Of a stretch of 64,000 nt of DNA, positions 52,462 through 60,618 are shown piece after piece. The translations under genes were made by a program, and so were the position numbers. The notes under the pieces were generated by a model. The model saw only the letters and a program-made list of their open reading frames with translations. It did not search any database and was not told where the DNA came from. The stretch's first letter is position 1. Each line of letters opens with the position of its first letter. This stretch comes from JAUIAI01 sp041396685. GTDB taxonomy: Bacteria; Pseudomonadota; Gammaproteobacteria; Burkholderiales; Burkholderiaceae_E. The stretch covers positions 62,001-126,000 of the forward strand of contig JAWKYD010000015.1 of assembly GCA_041396685.1 (NCBI GenBank), in the 5' to 3' direction.

Positions 52462-52829
52462 GTGCTCTCTCCTGGCTGTCGCTAGATGGAAAGATCTGGC
52501 ACAAACGGCTTGTGCGTGGAAGGATTTCGAGTCCGCCTGGAGCGCCGGCGTCCGGCCCGGTGACGCAGCGGGTTTCGAGATTTCGCTCCGATCGAGCATA
52601 GCAGCGGCGATTGCCCGCGCCCCTGCTACCCGCGTCGATCGGGCGTCGGCACCCGTGACACGCGCCCGGTGGCAGTTACTGATGACAACAATTTCGACTG
52701 ACCGAAGGAACTGGTCCGGTCAGCGCGATGGTGTCATCGATCGTTCAAACGTGGAGAGGGGTGCGACCCCGGCCCTGCGATGGGTCCGTTCGGGCTGCGC
52801 GCAGGTTGGGAAACCGGAAAGGAGCGGTA
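52462..52829. other. Intergenic region upstream of two divergent genes
   Basis: 368 bp between the divergent enoyl-CoA hydratase and the small lipoprotein gene. A 7-bp inverted repeat (CTGACCG 52698-52704, CGGTCAG 52717-52723) is the only symmetric element I see; it has no T-tract and could be an operator. No coding sequence is convincing. Confidence 0.4.
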
Positions 52830-53054
52830 ATGAGTGCGAAGAGACGAAAAGGACTGCTCGCCGCGGCGCTTGTCTTCGCGATCGGCGGTTGCGCGATCGT
52901 GCCCGCAGATCGGGTGTACGACAATGGCTACGGCGCCGCGGTCACCGTTTCACCGGCCGTCGTGGTGACACCGTTCGTCGTCTGGCCATTCGTGAGGCAC
53001 TGGCGTGGAGGCCATCGCGGCCATGGACACCGCGGCTGGCGAGGACGTCACTGA
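52830..53054 (+). CDS. Small lipoprotein with His/Gly/Arg-rich tail
   Basis: 74 aa. The basic 'SAKRRKG' start, a hydrophobic run and the lipobox 'AIGGCA' indicate a lipoprotein. The mature protein has a Val/Pro-rich middle and ends in about 18 residues rich in His, Gly, Arg and Trp ('HRGHGHRGWRGRH'), which could bind metal or nucleic acid or the cell wall. A strong Shine-Dalgarno (AAAGGAG) precedes ATG 52830. Function unknown; similar small proteins with such tails are common in Burkholderiales. Confidence 0.65.
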   Translation: MSAKRRKGLLAAALVFAIGGCAIVPADRVYDNGYGAAVTVSPAVVVTPFVVWPFVRHWRGGHRGHGHRGWRGRH

Positions 53055-53103
53055 CGCGTCGAAGAATGCGCCGGTACGTCGAGCGTCGCACGACACGCAG
53101 GCT

Positions 53104-53126
53104 CCTGGCGCCAGCGGAGCGCCAGG
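53104..53126. terminator. 8-bp hairpin between convergent genes
   Basis: CCTGGCGC (53104-53111) pairs exactly with GCGCCAGG (53119-53126) around a 7-nt loop, 50 bp after the small lipoprotein and 44 bp after the DUF2853 stop on the other strand. Good position for a bidirectional terminator; no T-tract on either side. Confidence 0.4.
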
Positions 53127-53169
53127 GTTGCGAGGCAGACTCTGGCCGGTCGCAGACGGCCGTTGTTGC

Positions 53170-53520
53170 TCAGCTGAGCTTGTTCATGGTGCCGGTGGCT
53201 TCGGCCAGTAGATAGTAGAAGGTGACGCGGCTCTTCCGCCGTTCTGCCTTCATCTGCTCGACGACCTTCTTGATCCCGGCCTCGGCCGCAGCGGGCTCCA
53301 GACCGAGTTTCTTCTTGGCAAAGCCGTCGCGTACTCGGTCGAGTTCGGATTTGTCCGAACTGGAGACCAGAGAAGCATCGGTGCTTCGAAGTGCAATGCC
53401 ACAGTATTTGACGATGCTGGTCACGGCGGCATCGTTGACGTTGGGCGAATACTTCTGGATATCGGCCTTGTAGTCCTGGCTCACGGCGGGCTCCGGTTCT
53501 TGGGACGGGTTCCACGACAT
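53170..53520 (-). CDS. DUF2853 family protein
   Basis: 116 aa helical cytoplasmic protein. Matches DUF2853: 'DYKADIQKYSPN', 'IVKYCGIALRSTDASLVS', 'RVRDGFAKKKLGL' and the closing 'SRVTFYYLLAE'. Function unknown. Starts at ATG 53520, 62 bp after the DUF456 gene on the same strand. Confidence 0.88.
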   Translation of the reverse strand: MSWNPSQEPEPAVSQDYKADIQKYSPNVNDAAVTSIVKYCGIALRSTDASLVSSSDKSELDRVRDGFAKKKLGLEPAAAEAGIKKVVEQMKAERRKSRVTFYYLLAEATGTMNKLS

Positions 53521-53582
53521 TAGCAGAACTGAACCGGGGCGAGAAGACGGCGCCCAATGGCTTGCGAGGCAACCCGCGGGGT

Positions 53583-54104
53583 TTAGAACAACAGGGCGAG
53601 GATAAAGAAACCAATCGACAAGAATGTCAGCACGAGTTTGAGCACCACGCCCACCAGCATACCGATCCAGGTGGCCAAACCGACATTGCCGGCACGCCGC
53701 AGATCGCTGATCGCCATGTATTCACCCACCGCCGCGCCGATCAACGGAAAGAAGATCAGGCCCACGATTCCGAAGAAGATGCCAGCGACGGTACCGATCG
53801 CGCCACCGATGATCGCTTCACGTGAAGCGCCGACGCGCCGGGCACCCACCAGCCCCGACAGATAGTCGGTGATCCAGGCGAGCACCGCGAGGATGCCGAC
53901 GATGACCACGGTGGTGACGCTGATCACCTCGAAAGAATCGATCCAGGCTGCCAGAGCGATCCCGGCGAACACGAAGATCGTACCCGGCAAGGCCGGCATC
54001 ACCACGCCGACGGCACCGACCACGATCAGGGCGATGGACAAGAGCCACAACGCAATGGTTCCGTAGGGAACCGATGAAAGCGTGCTGGTGATCGTTTCGA
54101 GCAT
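53583..54104 (-). CDS. DUF456 family membrane protein
   Basis: 173 aa with four to five hydrophobic helices rich in Gly and Ile/Val. 'GVVMPALPGTIFVFAGI' and 'GTVAGIFFGIVGLIFFPLIGA' region (in part) are typical of DUF456, a family of small inner-membrane proteins without known function. ATG 54104 is preferred; a GTG three codons upstream is possible. Lies 74 bp after gyrB on the same strand. Confidence 0.85.
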   Translation of the reverse strand: MLETITSTLSSVPYGTIALWLLSIALIVVGAVGVVMPALPGTIFVFAGIALAAWIDSFEVISVTTVVIVGILAVLAWITDYLSGLVGARRVGASREAIIGGAIGTVAGIFFGIVGLIFFPLIGAAVGEYMAISDLRRAGNVGLATWIGMLVGVVLKLVLTFLSIGFFILALLF

Positions 54105-54178
54105 GTTCAACACGCGGGTTGGGTTTGCACCGGGCCGGGGCCGATTCGAATCGTTGCAAGGCTTCGCGGTCCAGCCGC

Positions 54179-56617
54179 TCAGACGTCGATATTGCGAGCC
54201 ACCAGCGCATTCTTCTCGATGAAAGCGCGCCGCGGCTCGACCTCGTCGCCCATCAGGGTCGAAAAGATCTGATCGGCCGCGATCGCGTCTTCGATCTGGA
54301 CCTTGAGCAGCGTGCGAGCCGAGGCATCCATCGTGGTTTCCCAGAGCTGCTCAGCGTTCATTTCACCCAGGCCCTTGTAGCGCTGACGACTGATGCCACG
54401 CTCGGCGTCGTTCATCAGCCAGTCGAGGGCCGCTCCGAAACGTTCGACGCGGGCCTGGCGTTGACGCTCCCCTTCGCCGCGCGCGATCGTTCCGCCTTCG
54501 CCGATCAGGCCGACGGTCAGCTCGGCCGCGTCGCGCAGCGTCTGGTAGTCGGCGGTGGCTACGAATGCCGAATCGAGAACCGACACCTTGCGGTTGCCGT
54601 GGAACATGCGCTCGATGACCAAGCGCCAGGTCTCGTCTCGGTCGATGTATTCGGGCCGTACGTCGAAACCCTGGGTCGCGGCGATCTCGTCGCTCGACAG
54701 GCGTCGCTGCAGATCGGCCGCGCTGTCGGCTGCCGAGGATTCGTCGCCAAGGTGCGGCACGAAGCCTTCGACGATTGCCTGCAGAACCGCCGTGTCCATG
54801 ATGCGGGAGAGCCGGTCTATGACGGCACGCGCCAGCAGAACCTTGCGGGCAAGCTCTCCGAGCGCATCGGAACTGAGCGGCTCGGCGCCCTCGCGCGGCG
54901 TCAGCAACGCACTATCCAGTGCGTGCGCGAGCATGAACTGATTGAGTTCGTGATCGTCTTTGATGTAGCGCTCGTCCTTCTGATGCTTGATCTTGTAGAG
55001 CGGCGGCTGCGCGATGTAGATGTGACCGCGCTCGACCAGGGCCGGCATTTGTCGATAGAAGAACGTCAGCAGGAGCGTGCGGATGTGACTACCGTCGACG
55101 TCGGCGTCGGTCATGATGATGATGCGGTGATAGCGAAGCTTGTCGACGTCCAGCTCACTACCGATGCTGGTACCGAGCGCGGTGATCAAGGTGGCGATCT
55201 GCTCACTCGAGATCAGTTTCTCGAAATGCGCCTTTTCGACATTGAGCACCTTGCCGCGCAACGGCAGCACGGCCTGAAACTTGCGATCGCGGCCCTGCTT
55301 TGCCGAACCGCCGGCCGAGTCTCCCTCGACGATGAAGAGTTCGGACTTGGAAGGATCACGCTCCTGGCAATCGGCAAGCTTACCGGGTAGTCCGACGCCG
55401 TCGAGCACGCCCTTGCGTCGTGTCATGTCGCGTGCTTTCCGGGCCGCCTCCCGCGCACGTGCCGCGTCGATGATCTTCTGGCAGATGATCTTGGCGTCGG
55501 CCGGATGCTCGAGAAGGAATTCCTCGAGCGCCTTGGCGACGATTTCTTCGACCGGCGCGCGAACCTCGCTCGAAACGAGCTTGTCTTTCGTCTGCGACGA
55601 GAACTTCGGTTCGGGCACCTTCACCGACAACACGCAGGTCAGGCCCTCGCGCATGTCATCGCCAGAGGTTTCGACCTTCGCCTTCTTGGCGAAATCGTTT
55701 TCGTCGATGTACTTGTTGAGCACCCGGGTCATGGCCGCACGCAGCCCGGTCAGGTGAGTGCCGCCATCGCGTTGGGGAATGTTGTTCGTGAAGCAGAGCA
55801 CCTGCTCGGCGTAGCCGGTGTTCCATTGCATGGACACGTCTACGCTGATGGTCAGGCCGAGATCGGTTTGTTTGCTACCGGTAGCCTGGAAGACCGTGGG
55901 ATGAACGACGGTCTTGGTCTGGTTGATGTACTCGACGAATCCGCGTACACCCCCGGCGAATGCGAAGTCTTCTTCCTTGCCCTGGCGCTGGTCGACCAGC
56001 TTGATTGCGACGCCGTCGTTCAGGAACGACAGTTCGCGCAGACGCTTGGCCAGGATCTCGTAGTGGAACTCGACCTTGCCGAAGGTTTCGACCGCGGCCA
56101 TGAAATGCACCTCGGTGCCGCGTTTGTCGGTATCGCCGACGACCTCCAGCTGGCCTTGCGGTTCACCGTGTCTGAACAGCAGCCGATGGACCTTGCCTTC
56201 GCGACGGATGGTCAGGCGCAGCCAGTCCGACAAGGCATTGACCACGGACACACCCACACCGTGCAGACCACCCGACACCTTGTAGCTGTTCTGGTCGAAC
56301 TTGCCGCCGGCATGAAGTTCGGTCATGACGATTTCGGCCGCCGAACGGCCCAGTTCGTCGTCCTCGTGGGTATCGGTGGGGATGCCGCGGCCATTGTCGG
56401 TGACCGAGATCGAGTTGTCGGTGTGTATGGTGACGACGATCTGATCGCAGTAGCCGGCTAGGGCCTCGTCGACGGCATTGTCGACCACCTCGAAGACCAT
56501 ATGGTGCAGGCCCGTACCGTCGCCGGTGTCGCCGATGTACATGCCGGGTCGCTTGCGCACAGCCTCGAGGCCCTTGAGGACCTTGATCGAGCGTGAACCG
56601 TATTCTTCGTTTTCCAT
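54179..56617 (-). CDS. gyrB: DNA gyrase subunit B
   Basis: 812 aa ATPase subunit of gyrase, which introduces negative supercoils. The GHKL ATPase has 'EVVDNAVDEALAG' and 'GGLHGVGVSVVNALSD'; the Toprim domain has 'EGDSAGGSAKQGRDRK' and 'DADVDGSHIRTLLL'; the C-terminal 'QRYKGLGEMNAEQLW' contacts GyrA. Length and motifs are normal. Follows dnaN by 91 bp on the same strand in the standard dnaA-dnaN-gyrB order (recF missing, as is common in this group). Confidence 0.98.
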   Translation of the reverse strand: MENEEYGSRSIKVLKGLEAVRKRPGMYIGDTGDGTGLHHMVFEVVDNAVDEALAGYCDQIVVTIHTDNSISVTDNGRGIPTDTHEDDELGRSAAEIVMTELHAGGKFDQNSYKVSGGLHGVGVSVVNALSDWLRLTIRREGKVHRLLFRHGEPQGQLEVVGDTDKRGTEVHFMAAVETFGKVEFHYEILAKRLRELSFLNDGVAIKLVDQRQGKEEDFAFAGGVRGFVEYINQTKTVVHPTVFQATGSKQTDLGLTISVDVSMQWNTGYAEQVLCFTNNIPQRDGGTHLTGLRAAMTRVLNKYIDENDFAKKAKVETSGDDMREGLTCVLSVKVPEPKFSSQTKDKLVSSEVRAPVEEIVAKALEEFLLEHPADAKIICQKIIDAARAREAARKARDMTRRKGVLDGVGLPGKLADCQERDPSKSELFIVEGDSAGGSAKQGRDRKFQAVLPLRGKVLNVEKAHFEKLISSEQIATLITALGTSIGSELDVDKLRYHRIIIMTDADVDGSHIRTLLLTFFYRQMPALVERGHIYIAQPPLYKIKHQKDERYIKDDHELNQFMLAHALDSALLTPREGAEPLSSDALGELARKVLLARAVIDRLSRIMDTAVLQAIVEGFVPHLGDESSAADSAADLQRRLSSDEIAATQGFDVRPEYIDRDETWRLVIERMFHGNRKVSVLDSAFVATADYQTLRDAAELTVGLIGEGGTIARGEGERQRQARVERFGAALDWLMNDAERGISRQRYKGLGEMNAEQLWETTMDASARTLLKVQIEDAIAADQIFSTLMGDEVEPRRAFIEKNALVARNIDV

Positions 56618-56708
56618 CGTGTATCCGGGTGAGGAGAACTGCAGGGGCGGATGGGTTCGAGCAAGCGCGCCCGGGCGGCCAGGCGCCCGCGCGTCGAGTC
56701 CCTTGGGG

Positions 56709-57824
56709 TCAGATCCGCATGGGCATGACGACGTAGCGAAAGCCCGGTTCGTCCTCGCTGGTCAGCAAGGCACTGCTGTTGGCGTCGCCGAAGGCGATCA
56801 GCACCTTGTCGGACTTGAGGTTTGCCAGCACATCCTGCAGGTAGCCGACATTGAATCCGACCTCGATCGGCTCGCCGTAGTAGTTCGCCGCGATTTCTTC
56901 GGACGCTTCTTCCTGGTCGGCATTGGTGATCTGGATGCCGAGCCCCTCGTCGGACAGCGACAATCGGATGCCTTTGAATTTTTCAGAGGTGAGAATGGAG
57001 GCCCGGGCCAACGCGGCGGATAACACCGTGCGTTCGATCTCGAGCTGATTCTTGTAGCCGTTCGGCATGACCCGTTGGTAGTCGGGAAACTTGCCCTCGA
57101 CCAATTTCGTGATCATGTCGACGGCGCCGAATCGAAAGCGCGCCTGATTGTTGGTGAGTGCGATCTCCACGGGTTCATCGACATCGGCGAGCAGGCGCTG
57201 AAGTTCCAGCACCGACTTACGCGGGACGATGACCTCGTGCGAGGGCAACTCGCTGTTCTCCAACTGGGTTTCACAGGTGGCCAGGCGATGTCCGTCGGTG
57301 GCCACCACCCGGACTGTGCTGTCCTGCGTGACCAGCAGCAGGCCGTTCAGGTAGAAGCGGATGTCTTGCTGGGCCATGGCGAAGTGCACCATCTGAAACA
57401 GATGACGCAAGACCTTCTGCGGCAGAACGAATGCGGCCGACGGATCGGTCGCTGGCACAACGGTGGGGAAGTCAGCGGCATCGAGCGTCTGCAGCGTGAA
57501 GCGGCTCTTGCCGGCGGACAGCTGCGCGCGGCCGTTGGCCAGATTCAGCGTCACGGGGGCATCGTTGTCTTCCGGCAGCGCGCGCAGGATATCCACCAGC
57601 TTGCGTGCGGACACAGTGGTGGCGAGATCAGCATCGCCGCTGCCCAGCTGGGCGGCGGTCTCGATCTGGATGTCGACATCCGTCGCCAGGAAGCGGACCG
57701 TATCGCCTTCCTTGCGCATCAGGACATTGGCAAGGATGGGTAGGGTGTGGCGGCGCTCGACGATTCCTGCGACGGTCTGCAGTGGTTTGAGGATCGCGTC
57801 GCGGGTGGCCTTGAACAGAATCAT
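56709..57824 (-). CDS. dnaN: DNA polymerase III beta sliding clamp
   Basis: 371 aa, three repeated clamp domains of about 120 residues each. Begins 'MILFKATRDAILKPLQ', has 'RHTLPILANVLM' in domain 1, and ends with the ligand-binding pocket sequence 'YVVMPMRI'. Length matches the family. Separated from dnaA by 251 bp, which is the candidate origin. Confidence 0.98.
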   Translation of the reverse strand: MILFKATRDAILKPLQTVAGIVERRHTLPILANVLMRKEGDTVRFLATDVDIQIETAAQLGSGDADLATTVSARKLVDILRALPEDNDAPVTLNLANGRAQLSAGKSRFTLQTLDAADFPTVVPATDPSAAFVLPQKVLRHLFQMVHFAMAQQDIRFYLNGLLLVTQDSTVRVVATDGHRLATCETQLENSELPSHEVIVPRKSVLELQRLLADVDEPVEIALTNNQARFRFGAVDMITKLVEGKFPDYQRVMPNGYKNQLEIERTVLSAALARASILTSEKFKGIRLSLSDEGLGIQITNADQEEASEEIAANYYGEPIEVGFNVGYLQDVLANLKSDKVLIAFGDANSSALLTSEDEPGFRYVVMPMRI

Positions 57825-58075
57825 AAGGTTTTATAAAAGAGCTGTTGTTGCTTGTTGTGCTTGGAAAGACTCTGGGGATAACCCCGTACCAAGCCCGGCC
57901 GGCGTGCTCCGGCAGGTTCTTCCGGCACTTGTACAACCAATCCAAAACCGTCGGACAAAGTCGAACAACGCGTGTTGGCGGGCGAGCCGGCAACAGTATG
58001 CGCCAACCCTTGCACAACTTGCTGATGGCTTTTCGACGACTTGTCCACAGGTTTCGGTGTTTTGGTCAGTGAGCG
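57825..58075. other. Candidate chromosomal origin (oriC) between dnaN and dnaA
   Basis: 251 bp noncoding region flanked by dnaN and dnaA. It contains a DnaA-box-like TTGTCCACA (58042-58050, plus) and TTATCCCCA (57873-57881, minus), further looser TTGT/ACAA repeats, and an AT-rich stretch at 57825-57850 that could be a melting element. Two good boxes is few for a full origin; a second cluster could lie elsewhere. Call rests on position plus motif, not on skew. Confidence 0.5.
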
Positions 58076-59485
58076 TCAGCTTCGGACGGTCTGTTCGAGC
58101 AGGTGGATCTGTTGATTCAGTTCCGCGTCTTGCTGACGCAGCTCCGCGATGCGTTTGACCGCGTACATCACGGTGGTGTGGTCGCGACCACCGAAGGCAT
58201 CTCCGATTTCTGGGAAGCTCTTGCTGGTCATTTCTTTGGTCAGGTACATCGCAACCTGGCGGGCACGCGCGATGTTGGCCGGCCGGCGTTTCGAGTACAT
58301 GTCGGCGATGCGCACCTTGTAGAAGTCGGCGACGGCCTTCTGGATCTGTTCGATCGAGACCGGCAGTTGATTCTGCTTGAGGAGATCACGGCTCGCCTCG
58401 CGTGCCACCTCGACCGACACCGGCAGGCGGCGAAAGTGAGCGAACGCCAACGTGCGCTGCAGGGCGCCCTCGAGTTCGCGCACGTTGCTGCGGACGTTGT
58501 CGGCCAGGAACTGGGCGACCTCATCGGTGAGTTCGGGCAGCTGGGGTCGGGTCTGCCTGAGTTGCTCGGCCTTGCGCTGCAGGATGGCAACGCGCATCTC
58601 GAGTTCGGGCGGTTCGATCTCCATGATCAGACCGCTGCCGAAGCGGGAGATCAGGCGCTCCTTGAAGGCACTCAGATGACGCGGGTAGGTGTCGGAAGTG
58701 ATCACCATCTGCTTGCGCGCCGAGAACAAGGCCTCGAATGTGTAGAAAAACTCTTCCTGGGTGCGTTCGCGATTGCCGAGGAACTGGATGTCGTCGATCA
58801 GGAGCAGGTCCAGCGACTGGTATTTCTCTTTGAACGCCTGGGGGGTGCGCCGCTGGATCGCGTGCACCATTTCGTCGAAGTAGGTCTGGGCGTGGAGATA
58901 ACCGATGCGTGCCCGCGGTGACTTGGCCAGGATCGCGTTGCCAATCGCATTGAGCAGGTGGGTCTTGCCCAGCCCGACCCCGCCGTACAGGAACAGGGGG
59001 TTGTAGGCGATGCCCGGTTGTTCGACGCACATCAGCGCCGCCGACACCGCCATCTGGTTGGACTTGCCGCGCACCAGTGTCTCGAAGGTGAAGTTGGGCA
59101 CCAATTGGACGTAGAGGCCGGGGCGGCGTCCGCCCGCGTCGGCGCCATCGGCGGCGGCCGTTGGCCGGGCTGCCGGTGCCTCGGTCTCGGGGGCAGCGGC
59201 GGGCAGGATCTCGCGCGTGACCGACTGCACCGGTGCGCGGCCGGCGATGAGCTCGAGCAGCACCCGGGCATCGGGGTTGATCTGTTCGCGAACGGCGTTC
59301 TCGATGATGGGCAGAAAGTTCTCGCGCACCATATTGAGCTTAAGGGCATTCGGCAGGCCGAGGCGAAGTGTTCCCTCACTTTCGTCGTAGGCCAAGAATG
59401 TCAAAGGCTTGATCCACGGCGTGAATTTGCGTGACGAGAGTTCACTCTCGAGCTTTTCAAGACATTTTTGCCAAAGCTCTAGCAT
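58076..59485 (-). CDS. dnaA: Chromosomal replication initiator DnaA
   Basis: 469 aa AAA+ initiator. Domain I 'LELWQKCLEKLESEL', a Pro/Ala-rich linker about 115-145, Walker A 'GGVGLGKTHLLNAIG', Walker B 'LLLIDDIQFLGN', and C-terminal DnaA-box-binding helix-turn-helix 'GDAFGGRDHTTVMYAVKRI'. ATG 59485 directly precedes domain I. The frame stays open 51 codons upstream with Pro/Ser/Arg-rich sequence that is unlike domain I, so the longer start is not used. Confidence 0.97.
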   Translation of the reverse strand: MLELWQKCLEKLESELSSRKFTPWIKPLTFLAYDESEGTLRLGLPNALKLNMVRENFLPIIENAVREQINPDARVLLELIAGRAPVQSVTREILPAAAPETEAPAARPTAAADGADAGGRRPGLYVQLVPNFTFETLVRGKSNQMAVSAALMCVEQPGIAYNPLFLYGGVGLGKTHLLNAIGNAILAKSPRARIGYLHAQTYFDEMVHAIQRRTPQAFKEKYQSLDLLLIDDIQFLGNRERTQEEFFYTFEALFSARKQMVITSDTYPRHLSAFKERLISRFGSGLIMEIEPPELEMRVAILQRKAEQLRQTRPQLPELTDEVAQFLADNVRSNVRELEGALQRTLAFAHFRRLPVSVEVAREASRDLLKQNQLPVSIEQIQKAVADFYKVRIADMYSKRRPANIARARQVAMYLTKEMTSKSFPEIGDAFGGRDHTTVMYAVKRIAELRQQDAELNQQIHLLEQTVRS

Positions 59486-59835
59486 CGGTGGGCTGTCTGG
59501 CGGCCGGTTCGAGTCGTGCGGGGCGCTGGTGGCGACGCTCCCGGTGGTTCTTGCCCTGGTTCGATCGGATCCGCGGCCCGGCCGGGCGGTATCGAACAAG
59601 CCGGGCGGTGTCGAGGAATCCTGGGAAGTTGCCGGCACGAAGACATCGGCGTCGTGTCGGGCAAGCTGTCAACGAGAAGGTCCCGGGTCTCTGCCAGGGG
59701 CCAGGGCAACGGCCGTTTCCAGCCAGGGCGGACATTGTACCCGCTTCGCAGAAGGCGGCATCCTGTTCAGATTGACAGGGCTGCTACCAAAGGTGTGTAA
59801 TTGAAGGCTTTTTACGGAATTTTGAGCGAGGCGTC
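59486..59835. other. Divergent dnaA/rpmH upstream region
   Basis: 350 bp between divergent dnaA and rpmH. Contains the rpmH promoter listed separately and must contain the dnaA promoter. I see no consensus DnaA box, which favours the dnaN-dnaA gap as origin. Confidence 0.5.
59772..59801 (+). promoter_or_regulatory. Sigma70-type promoter of rpmH
   Basis: -35 TTGACA (59772-59777) and -10 TGTAAT (59796-59801) with an 18-bp spacer, ending 34 bp before the rpmH start. The -35 is a perfect match and the -10 is 5 of 6. Well placed to drive rpmH-rnpA-yidD-yidC-mnmE. Confidence 0.6.
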
Positions 59836-59970
59836 ATGAAACGCACCTACCAACCTTCGGTCATCCGACGCAAGCGCACGCACGGATTTCGCAGCCGCAT
59901 GAAGACCCGCGGAGGCCGCGCCGTTCTCAACGCCCGCCGTGCCAAGGGCCGTCATCGCCTTGCCGTCTGA
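59836..59970 (+). CDS. rpmH: 50S ribosomal protein L34
   Basis: 44 aa, very basic. Begins 'MKRTYQPSVIRRKRTHGF' and ends 'RAKGRHRLAV', the highly conserved L34 sequence. Part of the large ribosomal subunit. First gene of the rightward rpmH-rnpA-yidD-yidC-mnmE series. Confidence 0.98.
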   Translation: MKRTYQPSVIRRKRTHGFRSRMKTRGGRAVLNARRAKGRHRLAV

Positions 59971-60311
59971 AGCCGCGCCGCTCCAGACAGGCGCTTCGCA
60001 GTGAGCACTTCGAGCTGATGGCGGTCCGCGCCGAAGCCGGATCGATCCCGGGCGGGTCGCGGCCGGAGTTGTGGATGGCCGTGCCCAAGCGCTTGCTGAA
60101 GCGGGCCGTCGATCGCAACGCGCTGAGGCGCGTGGCGCGCGAGCACTGGCGACAACTGCCGTTCAGCGACACAGACGAACGTGTGCCCGCGCGCAGGTAT
60201 CTTCTGAGGCTCAAAGCGCGGCCGGTGGCGTTCGCGCAGTCGAGCCGGCCGGCGCGAAAGGCCTTCTGGCACGTCGAGCTGGCCGACCTGTTTGGCCGTC
60301 TCGTTCGCTGA
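59967..60311 (+). CDS. rnpA: RNase P protein component, non-ATG start likely
   Basis: Binds the RNase P RNA for 5' tRNA maturation. The conserved core 'AVPKRLLKRAVDRNALRRVARE' includes the RNR motif (listed in two parts: AVPKRLLKRAVDRN and ALRRVARE). The only ATG is 60018, which would remove the helix 'RSEHFELMAVRA' that aligns with the normal RnpA N-terminus. No ATG, GTG or TTG is in frame upstream; the CTG at 59967, overlapping the rpmH stop as CTGA, gives 114 aa, close to the family length. So either CTG is used or the protein is shortened to 97 aa. Confidence 0.8.
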   Translation: MKPRRSRQALRSEHFELMAVRAEAGSIPGGSRPELWMAVPKRLLKRAVDRNALRRVAREHWRQLPFSDTDERVPARRYLLRLKARPVAFAQSSRPARKAFWHVELADLFGRLVR

Positions 60312-60317
60312 CGGCCG

Positions 60318-60554
60318 ATGTCCCGCTTGCTGATCGCACTGGTGCAGACCTATCGGCTGATCATCAGTCCCTGGTTGCCGCCGCGGTGCCGCTTCGTGCC
60401 GACCTGCTCGGAATACGCGATCGAAGCCTTGCAGCGGCACGGCGCCTGGCGGGGCGGCTGGCTGGCCCTGCGACGCGTTTCACGCTGCCATCCGTTTGGC
60501 GGCAGTGGTATCGACGAGGTTCCGACACAGTGGCCTGTGCGCAAACCCCGATAA
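60318..60554 (+). CDS. yidD: Membrane protein insertion efficiency factor YidD
   Basis: 78 aa. 'RLIISPWLPPRCRFVPTCSEYAIEAL' region (in part) has the conserved cysteines CRFxPTCSEY, followed by 'GGWLALRRVSRCHPFGG'. A membrane-associated helper of YidC. Starts 6 bp after rnpA, in the usual gene order. Confidence 0.96.
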   Translation: MSRLLIALVQTYRLIISPWLPPRCRFVPTCSEYAIEALQRHGAWRGGWLALRRVSRCHPFGGSGIDEVPTQWPVRKPR

Positions 60555-60618
60555 TGTCGGCCGCGGCGCAGCCGATGCCGAAACCCTCCTAGTCACCGTT
60601 CTGGGCCGACTCACCGAT

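Noticed and set aside
59486..59638. 51-codon in-frame extension upstream of DnaA
   Set aside because: Pro/Ser/Arg-rich and unlike DnaA domain I, which starts at the ATG used; openness is expected in GC-rich DNA.
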